A stretch of 10,672 nucleotides of DNA, taken from NCBI GenBank assembly GCA_964440285.1, contig CAYTRV010000067.1, positions 1-10,672 of the forward strand, written 5' to 3'. Source of the DNA: CALMEC01 sp964440285. GTDB lineage: Bacteria; Actinomycetota; Thermoleophilia; Miltoncostaeales; Miltoncostaeaceae. Positions 5,799-10,672 of the stretch are shown here, in pieces. Both the position numbers and the translations under genes were made by a program. The number at the start of each line of letters is the position of its first letter. Within the stretch, counting starts at the first letter, position 1. The notes under the pieces are model-generated. The model was not told where the DNA came from. It ran no database searches and saw only the letters and a program-made list of their open reading frames with translations.

Positions 5799-6256
5799 TC
5801 AGCTCATGGCGGCCGCCCGGCGGGCGATCTCGTCGGGTGCTACGTCCTCCACGTGCGTCGCGATGCTCCACCGGTGACCCCAGGGATCGAGGATCTGCCC
5901 CGAGCGGTCGCCGTAGAACTGGTCCTGCACAGGCCGGACCGCGGTGGCTCCCCGCTCGACGGCGCGGGCGATGACCGCGTCGACGTCATCGACGTACACC
6001 CCGATGGTGACGCCGTGCCGCCGTCAGCCCCGGGACCGCGGATGCCCATCTCCGGCCATTCGTCGGAGAGCATCAGCACCGAGTCGCCGATCTGTAGCTC
6101 CGCGTGGCCGATCTTGCCGTCGGGGCCGGAGAGTCGCATGCGTTCCGTCCCGCCGAGGATGTCGGAGTAGAACGCGATCGCGGCGTCGGCGCCGTCGACG
6201 CAGAGGTACGGGGACAGGCGGGGGTAGCCATCGGGGATCGGCTTGACCGTGCTCAG
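5799..6256 (-). pseudogene. Frameshifted glyoxalase/VOC family protein
   Basis: Two frames together make one PhnB-like glyoxalase/bleomycin-resistance (VOC) protein of about 152 aa. The first half (6256 to about 6014) reads PRLSPYLCVDGADAAIAFYS, then GKIGHAELQIGDSVLMLSDEWPEMG. The second half (about 6011 to 5799) reads VTIGVYVDDVDAVIARAVER and then DQFYGDRSGQILDPWGHRWS, the conserved VOC C-terminal metal-site region. The frames join near 6011-6013, where a single base appears to be missing after GADGGT. Either the gene is broken or the sequence has an error; codon use stays normal on both sides, so any break is recent. The N-terminus lacks ATG, GTG and TTG in frame: the best start is CTG 6256, five bases after GGAGG (6262-6266). 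The second half alone would begin at GTG 5999 (66 aa). VOC enzymes act on many small substrates; this one is unassigned. Confidence 0.75.
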
Positions 6257-6284
6257 CGTGGCCTCCGGACGTGAACGATTGAGA

Positions 6285-6298
6285 CGAACATATGTTCG
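6285..6298. promoter_or_regulatory. LexA-type SOS box
   Basis: CGAACATATGTTCG is a perfect 14-bp palindrome. It fits the Gram-positive LexA/DinR consensus (CGAAC-N4-GTTYG type) and the mycobacterial SOS box of the form TCGAAC...GTTCGA. It lies 72 bp before the uvrD/pcrA start and 28 bp before the divergent VOC start. A repair helicase is a natural LexA target, so control of the plus-strand cluster is the likely role. Confidence 0.7.
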
Positions 6299-6358
6299 AT
6301 CAGCGTACGCCCGTCGCGGCGGGGCGTCAAGGGGGGCCGGGCGTCCGCTCCCCTTCGA

Positions 6359-6364
6359 TACGCT
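6359..6364 (+). promoter_or_regulatory. Candidate -10 box of the uvrD cluster
   Basis: TACGCT ends six bases before GTG 6371, consistent with transcription starting at the start codon, and no Shine-Dalgarno site is present. An inverted repeat further upstream (ACGCCC 6307-6312, GGGCGT 6322-6327) lies between this box and the SOS box. Confidence 0.35.
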
Positions 6365-6370
6365 GCATGG

Positions 6371-8497
6371 GTGGCCGACCTCCTCGCCGGGCTCAACCCG
6401 CCGCAACGCGACGCCGTCCTGCACGGTGACGGTCCGCTGCTCGTGCTGGCGGGCGCCGGAAGCGGCAAGACACGCGTCCTGACCCACCGCATCGCGCACC
6501 TCATCGGCGACCGCGGCGTGTCGCCCCGCGAGATCATCGCGATCACGTTCACCAACAAGGCGGCGGGGGAGATGCGGGAGCGCCTCGAGGGGCTCGTGGG
6601 GCCGCAGGTCCGGGCGATCTGGGCGGCGACGTTCCACTCCGCCTGCGTACGGATCCTGCGGCGGGACAGCCCCGAGGTCGGCTATGAGCGGAGCTTCGCG
6701 ATCTTCGACGCGGCCGACCAGCAGCGCCTCCTGCGCCGCTGCTACGAGGACGAGAACCTCGACCAGAAGCGGGTCCCGCCGCGCGCGGTGCTCGGACGGA
6801 TCTCCGACGCGAAGAACCGCCTGCAGGGTCCCGACGAGGTCGACATCGAATCGTTCGGCGACGAGATCGTCGTGCGGCTCTACCGCCGCTACCAGGACCG
6901 CCTCCGCGCGAACCAGGCCATGGACTTCGACGACCTGCTGATGCTCACCGTGCAACTCCTCGAAGGAAACGCCGAGGCCCGCGAGCGCTACCAGAGCCGC
7001 TTCCAGCATGTCCTCGTCGACGAGTATCAGGACACCAACCACGCCCAGTACCGCCTCGTGCGGGTGCTCGGCGAGCCGCAGCGCAACGTGATGGTGGTCG
7101 GCGACGACGACCAGGGCATCTACTCGTGGCGCGGCGCCGACGTCGGCAACATCCTCGACTTCGAGCGTGACTACCCCGACGCGACGGTTGTGGCCCTGGA
7201 GCAGAACTACCGGTCCACCGGCACCATCCTCCGGGCCGCGAACGCGGTCGTTTCCCGCAACCGGCACCGTCACCCGAAGGCACTGTGGACGGACGCCGCC
7301 GACGGCGACCTCATCGGCATGGTCGAGTGCCGTGACGAGCGGGAGGAGGCCCGAGTCGCCGTCGCAGAGGTGAACCGCGCGGTCGAGGACGGCGGGTCGC
7401 TTGCCGACGTGGCGGTCTTCTACCGCACCAACGCCCAGAGCCGCGCCATCGAGGACATGCTGGTTCGCTCGGCGATCCCGTACCAGATCGTCGGCGGGCC
7501 GCGGTTCTACGAGCGGGCGGAGGTCAAGGACCTCCTCGCGTATCTGCGGGTCGCGGCGAACCCGTCCGACGAGGTCAGCTTCAGCCGGATGGTCACGACC
7601 CCCAGGCGGGGCCTCGGGCCAGGCTCGGTCGCGAAGCTCGCGGCGTTCGCCGCCGAGAACGGCATGCCGCTGACGGACGCGCTGGCGGACGTCGAGCGGG
7701 TCGACGGCCTCCAGCACGCGCAGCGGATGGCCTTCGGGGTGCTCGCGTCGCTCATCGCCGACGTCCGCAACGCCGCGCGGGCGGGGGTGGGTATCGACCG
7801 GATCGTCGAGGACGTGCTCGAGCGGTCGGGGTTGCGGGCGTCGCTCGCGGGCGACAACTCCATCGAGGCGCAGGGACGGCTCGAGAACCTCGAGGAGCTC
7901 GTGCGTGTCGGGGCGGAGTACGACGCCCGCGCCGACGAGCCGTCGCTCGAGGGCTTCCTCGAGGAGATCGCGCTGTACACGGACGCCGACGCGGTCGACA
8001 CCGGGGCGGGCAAGGTGACGCTCATGACCATCCACATCGCGAAGGGGCTGGAGTTCGACCGCGTGGTGATCGTCGGCCTCGAGGAGGGGCTCTTCCCGCA
8101 CCAGCGGTCGGAAACGCCGGACCAGCTGGACGAGGAGCGGCGCCTGTTCTACGTCGGGATCACCCGGGCGCGGCGGCGCCTCACGCTGACCCATGCGCGG
8201 AGCCGGTCGTTCTTCGGGGGCCGCGACTGGCGTATCCCGAGCCGGTTCCTCGCGGAGATCCCGCCCGACTGCCTCGACGGCGGCGGCGTGCCCGCCCGCC
8301 CCGCGACCAGCGACGCAGCGGATATCGTTCCGGGGCTCTCGACGGGCGACGAAGTGGTGCACGCCACGTTCGGTGAGGGCGTGGTCACGGGAATCGAGCA
8401 GGGCGGGGAGCTGGTGCTGGTGCGATTCATGCGTGACGGGTCGGAGCGACGGCTCATCGCCGGGGCCGCCCCCATGCGCAAGGTCGCCGCCGGTTGA
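6371..8497 (+). CDS. pcrA: ATP-dependent DNA helicase UvrD/PcrA
   Basis: A superfamily 1A 3'-5' helicase that unwinds DNA in nucleotide-excision and mismatch-type repair and clears RecA or stalled RNA polymerase. All helicase motifs are present in the 708 aa: Q motif LNPPQRDAV (8-16), Walker A AGAGSGKT (27-34), Ia ITFTNKAAGEM (58-68), II VDEYQDTN (216-223), III VVGDDDQGIYSWRG (242-255), IV LEQNYRST (276-283), V MTIHIAKGLEF (552-562), VI EERRLFYVGITRAR (588-601). The C-terminus (657-704, LSTGDEVVHATFGEGVV and on) is the Tudor-like domain that binds RNA polymerase in PcrA, which argues for PcrA/UvrD over Rep. After motif III the spacing is typical and nothing is missing. The start is GTG 6371, giving ADLLAGLNPPQ, with a -10 box directly ahead. 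It heads a cluster with folD and npdG; an SOS box lies upstream. Confidence 0.95.
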   Translation: MADLLAGLNPPQRDAVLHGDGPLLVLAGAGSGKTRVLTHRIAHLIGDRGVSPREIIAITFTNKAAGEMRERLEGLVGPQVRAIWAATFHSACVRILRRDSPEVGYERSFAIFDAADQQRLLRRCYEDENLDQKRVPPRAVLGRISDAKNRLQGPDEVDIESFGDEIVVRLYRRYQDRLRANQAMDFDDLLMLTVQLLEGNAEARERYQSRFQHVLVDEYQDTNHAQYRLVRVLGEPQRNVMVVGDDDQGIYSWRGADVGNILDFERDYPDATVVALEQNYRSTGTILRAANAVVSRNRHRHPKALWTDAADGDLIGMVECRDEREEARVAVAEVNRAVEDGGSLADVAVFYRTNAQSRAIEDMLVRSAIPYQIVGGPRFYERAEVKDLLAYLRVAANPSDEVSFSRMVTTPRRGLGPGSVAKLAAFAAENGMPLTDALADVERVDGLQHAQRMAFGVLASLIADVRNAARAGVGIDRIVEDVLERSGLRASLAGDNSIEAQGRLENLEELVRVGAEYDARADEPSLEGFLEEIALYTDADAVDTGAGKVTLMTIHIAKGLEFDRVVIVGLEEGLFPHQRSETPDQLDEERRLFYVGITRARRRLTLTHARSRSFFGGRDWRIPSRFLAEIPPDCLDGGGVPARPATSDAADIVPGLSTGDEVVHATFGEGVVTGIEQGGELVLVRFMRDGSERRLIAGAAPMRKVAAG

Positions 8498-8506
8498 GCG
8501 AAAAAA

Positions 8507-8513
8507 AGGAGGG
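8507..8513 (+). promoter_or_regulatory. Strong Shine-Dalgarno site setting the folD start
   Basis: AAGGAGG, a full match to the anti-Shine-Dalgarno, lies five bases before GTG 8518. This favours GTG 8518 over the in-frame TTG 8494, which overlaps the helicase stop and has no site of its own. Confidence 0.8.
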
Positions 8514-8517
8514 GCGA

Positions 8518-9387
8518 GTGGGGGCCACGATCATCGATGGCAAGGCGTCCGGCGCGCGCGTGCGCGAACGCGTCGCCGAGGGCGCGCGTGCGTTCACCCA
8601 GCGGTTCGGGCGGCCTCCCGGACTCGTCGGCATCCAGGTGGGCGACGATCCGGCGTCCGAGATCTACCAGTCGATGAAGGCGAAGAGCGCGGAGGAGGCC
8701 GGAATGCTCTCCAGGCGCGTCACGCTGCCCGCTGAGACGACGCAGGAGGAGCTGGAGGCCCTGATCGACGAGCTCAACGCCGATGACGCGGTCGACGGGA
8801 TGCTCGTCCAGCTTCCGGTTCCCGACCATCTGTCGGAGCCGGCCATCGCCGCGCGCATCCACCCCGACAAAGACGTCGACGGGTTCGGCGCGGTCAGCCT
8901 CGGGCGGCTGATGCGCGGTGAGCCGACCCTCGTGGCCTGCACCCCCAGCGGCGTGATGCACCTGCTGAACGAGGCGGGCATCACGATGAAGGGCGCGCGC
9001 GCCGTCGTGGTGGGACGCAGCGTGATCGTCGGGAAGCCGATGTCCCTGCTGCTGCTCGCCGAGCACGCCACGGTGACCATCGCCCATTCACGCACGCTTG
9101 ACCTGCCCGCGCTGTGCCGCGAGGCGGATATCCTTGTCGCCGCCGTCGGCCGCGCGGACATGATCCGTGGGGACTGGATCAAGCCGGGCGCGGCGGTGGT
9201 GGACGTGGGGATCAACCGAACGGACGCCGGTCTGCGGGGCGACGTCGCCCAGGAGGAGGCGGCCGAGGTGGCGGGGTGGCTCACCCCGGTGCCGGGCGGA
9301 GTGGGGCCCATGACCATCGCGTGTCTCCTTGCCAACACCCTCCAGGCCGCGCGACGGCGCGTGGGGGACACCACCGAGGGAGTCTGA
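8518..9387 (+). CDS. folD: Bifunctional methylene-THF dehydrogenase / methenyl-THF cyclohydrolase
   Basis: Converts 5,10-methylene-tetrahydrofolate through methenyl- to 10-formyl-tetrahydrofolate, normally forming NADPH. With the GTG start it has 289 aa, the usual length. Catalytic YxxxK is Y50-K54 in SEIYQSMKAKSAEEAG (47-62). Other family marks: DGMLVQLPVP (93-102), PDKDVDG (116-122), the Rossmann segment AVVVGRSVIVGKP (162-174), HSRT at the NADP site, VGRADMI, DVGIN and PGGVGPMT near the C-terminus. The usual DVDGLHP/N-x-GRL and TPCTP segments appear as DVDGFGAVSLGRL and VACTP, moderate departures that leave the catalytic lysine and aspartates intact. It starts 20 bp after the helicase stop and ends two bases before npdG, so it is in an operon with both. 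Confidence 0.95.
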   Translation: MGATIIDGKASGARVRERVAEGARAFTQRFGRPPGLVGIQVGDDPASEIYQSMKAKSAEEAGMLSRRVTLPAETTQEELEALIDELNADDAVDGMLVQLPVPDHLSEPAIAARIHPDKDVDGFGAVSLGRLMRGEPTLVACTPSGVMHLLNEAGITMKGARAVVVGRSVIVGKPMSLLLLAEHATVTIAHSRTLDLPALCREADILVAAVGRADMIRGDWIKPGAAVVDVGINRTDAGLRGDVAQEEAAEVAGWLTPVPGGVGPMTIACLLANTLQAARRRVGDTTEGV

Positions 9388-9389
9388 AA

Positions 9390-10043
9390 TTGAAGATCGC
9401 CATCTTCGGCGGAACCGGCGACCTGGGCCGCGGCCTCGCCGTGAACTTCGCCGCCGCGGGGCACGAGATCGTCGTCGGCTCGCGCAGCCAGGAACGTGCC
9501 GACCAGGCGGCGGACACCTTGCGCGCGGACCTGCCCGAGGGCAACTTCGTGCCGATGGAGAACGTCGCAGCAGCCGCGGCCGCCGAGATCGCGATCGTCT
9601 CGATACCGTGGGAGGGCGTCGAGTCGACCATCCCGCCGATGGCGGACGCCCTCGCCGGCAAGGTGGTGATCTCGGTCATCAACGCGCTCGAGTTCGGCAA
9701 GAACGGCGCGACCGCCATCGCCAACCTCCCGGGCGGCTCGATGGCCCAGCGCATCCAGGAACTCGCGCCTGAGGCGAAGGTCGCGATGGCGTTCAACAAC
9801 CTCCCCGCCGGGCGCCTTCAGAAGCGTGAGACCATTGACGCTGACGTGCTCGTCTGCGGCCGCGGGAAAGACACCCGCGAGACGGTCATGGAGCTGACGA
9901 AGGCGCTTCCGGGCGTCCGTGCGCTCGACGCGGGAATCCTCGCGAACGCCCTCATCATCGAGGGGTCGACGGCGATCATCATCAACCTCAACCGTCGCTA
10001 CGGCGGGGAGGCCTCGATCAAGATCGAAGGCCTGCACGACTAG
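9390..10043 (+). CDS. npdG: NADPH-dependent F420 reductase
   Basis: Transfers hydride between NADPH and coenzyme F420 (8-hydroxy-5-deazaflavin). The 217-aa protein opens with the Rossmann motif IAIFGGTGDLGRGLA (3-17), followed by VVGSRSQERA (28-37), where SR fits binding of the NADPH 2'-phosphate. Further family marks are IVSIPWEGV (69-77), KVVISVINALEF (91-102) and the F420-side segment VAMAFNNLPAG (131-141), then the GILANALIIEGST helix (182-194) near the C-terminus. The start is TTG 9390, two bases after the folD stop, with GAGGGAG (9376-9382) as ribosome site; the frame is open further upstream but only as antiphase shadow within folD. The tight spacing to folD suggests that NADPH made by FolD feeds F420 reduction, or the reverse. 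Its presence implies F420 synthesis elsewhere in the genome. Confidence 0.92.
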   Translation: MKIAIFGGTGDLGRGLAVNFAAAGHEIVVGSRSQERADQAADTLRADLPEGNFVPMENVAAAAAAEIAIVSIPWEGVESTIPPMADALAGKVVISVINALEFGKNGATAIANLPGGSMAQRIQELAPEAKVAMAFNNLPAGRLQKRETIDADVLVCGRGKDTRETVMELTKALPGVRALDAGILANALIIEGSTAIIINLNRRYGGEASIKIEGLHD

Positions 10044-10070
10044 GCGAGCCGGATGGCGATCAACCGTGGC

Positions 10071-10634
10071 TCACGTGTCGCGCCACTCGACGAACGTGCC
10101 GACCGGGCTCCGCTCGCGCGGGGGCGGCAGGACATCGGCGACGCCGAGGTAGACGAACGCGACGATTGCGTCTGAGGGTCCGAGTCCGAGGATCGTACGG
10201 ACCTCGTCCTCGTCGACGATCTCACCCGTCCGCCACATCGTGGCGAGCCCGCGGGCATGGGCGGCCAGCAGGAGGTTCTGGATGGCCGCTGCGACCGCGT
10301 CGCGGTCCTCCCTCGCGCGCACGGGATCGGCGCCGTCGCCGGTGACGATGCAGGCGATCACGATCGGCGCGCGCTCCAGGCGGGCCGCTTCCCGGGCGAT
10401 GACGTCGGCGCCGGCGTCGGGGCGTTTGCGGCGCACCGCCGCCGCGTGGGCCTGGCCGACGGACCGGCGGGCCGCGCCGGTGAGCACCACGAACCGCCAT
10501 GGCTCGGTCAGGTGGTGGTTCGGCGCCTGGATCGCGGCGACGAGGATCTCCGCGACGACCTCCCGCGGCACCGGGTCGGCACGGATCTTGCCGACGCTCC
10601 GGCGGGTGAGCAGCAGGTCCATCGGGTCCTTCAT
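10071..10634 (-). CDS. Nitroreductase family FMN oxidoreductase
   Basis: A 187-aa FMN-dependent reductase of the YdjA-like small nitroreductase group; the natural substrate is unknown. N-terminal RRSVGKIRADPVP (11-23) supplies the phosphate-binding arginines, APNHHLTEPWRFVVL (37-51) is the conserved FMN/substrate segment, AIQNLLLAAHARGLATMW (117-134) is the central helix, and DAIVAFVYLG (155-164) the closing strand. The frame is open to GTG 10667, but ATG 10634 is preferred because it gives the usual MDLLLTRRS-type N-terminus and TAACAT (10642-10647) ends seven bases before it. ATG 10622 is also possible. It converges on npdG with a 27-bp gap that shows no hairpin. The FbiB protein of F420 synthesis carries a related domain, but no ligase domain is attached here, so an F420 role is not claimed. 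Confidence 0.87.
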   Translation of the reverse strand: MKDPMDLLLTRRSVGKIRADPVPREVVAEILVAAIQAPNHHLTEPWRFVVLTGAARRSVGQAHAAAVRRKRPDAGADVIAREAARLERAPIVIACIVTGDGADPVRAREDRDAVAAAIQNLLLAAHARGLATMWRTGEIVDEDEVRTILGLGPSDAIVAFVYLGVADVLPPPRERSPVGTFVEWRDT

Positions 10635-10641
10635 CAGCGGG

Positions 10642-10647
10642 ATGTTA
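10642..10647 (-). promoter_or_regulatory. Candidate -10 box of the nitroreductase gene
   Basis: On the minus strand TAACAT matches TANNNT and ends seven bases before ATG 10634, with no Shine-Dalgarno site. This supports that start and leaderless transcription. Confidence 0.35.
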
Positions 10648-10672
10648 CGGGGCACCACTTCGCGCACTGCGG

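Noticed and set aside
5840..8362. An 840-codon open frame on the minus strand across the helicase gene
   Set aside because: It lies antisense to the complete UvrD/PcrA gene and mirrors its codon pattern; only its last part, beyond 6256, corresponds to the real VOC frame.
8500..8507. Run of A bases followed by a Shine-Dalgarno as a programmed frameshift or slippage site between uvrD and folD
   Set aside because: The helicase stop at 8497 precedes the run, and the purine stretch is fully explained as the folD ribosome site.
10071..10634. FbiB-type F420 biosynthesis protein, suggested by proximity to npdG
   Set aside because: No gamma-glutamyl ligase domain is attached, the gene is on the opposite strand, and the sequence fits the general small nitroreductase group.

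Overview
The window is high-GC bacterial chromosome, about 10.7 kb. Three things point to an actinobacterium, possibly of the Thermoleophilia type: a coenzyme F420 gene (npdG), frequent GTG/TTG starts, and several starts that lack a Shine-Dalgarno site but have a TANNNT -10 box 6-9 nt upstream, as in leaderless transcription. The lineage is inference; no rRNA or marker phylogeny is present.

Layout. 1-1017 (minus) is the N-terminal part of an unrecognised secreted protein that runs off the left edge. 1091-1519 (minus) is a small unrecognised protein with no normal start codon. 1608-2481 (plus) holds two overlapping 148-residue genes, tandem paralogues with a PH/GRAM-like look. 2503-3915 (plus) holds an 11-codon upstream ORF, a CymR-like Rrf2 regulator and cysteine synthase (cysK). 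4044-4724 (minus) is a GNAT acetyltransferase, convergent with cysK across a hairpin. 4778-5566 (plus) is serine O-acetyltransferase (cysE). 5567-5763 is a non-coding element with long imperfect terminal inverted repeats, MITE-like. 5799-6256 (minus) is a glyoxalase/VOC gene with a frameshift. 6371-10043 (plus) is a tight uvrD/pcrA - folD - npdG cluster with a perfect palindromic LexA-type SOS box upstream. 10071-10634 (minus) is a nitroreductase, convergent with npdG.

How the genes fit together. CysE makes O-acetylserine and CysK turns it into cysteine. The Rrf2 protein next to cysK lacks the cysteine set for an Fe-S cluster and is best read as a CymR-type sulfur regulator, a family known to use CysK as partner. 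In the right half, FolD produces NADPH from one-carbon units and NpdG exchanges electrons between NADPH and F420. The helicase at the head of the cluster may place this metabolic pair under DNA-damage control through the SOS box. I see no defence system, phage module, CRISPR array, tRNA or rRNA. The most unusual items are the inverted-repeat element after cysE, the SOS box ahead of the helicase/folate/F420 cluster, the leaderless upstream ORF that ends on the Rrf2 start, and the tandem paralogue pair.
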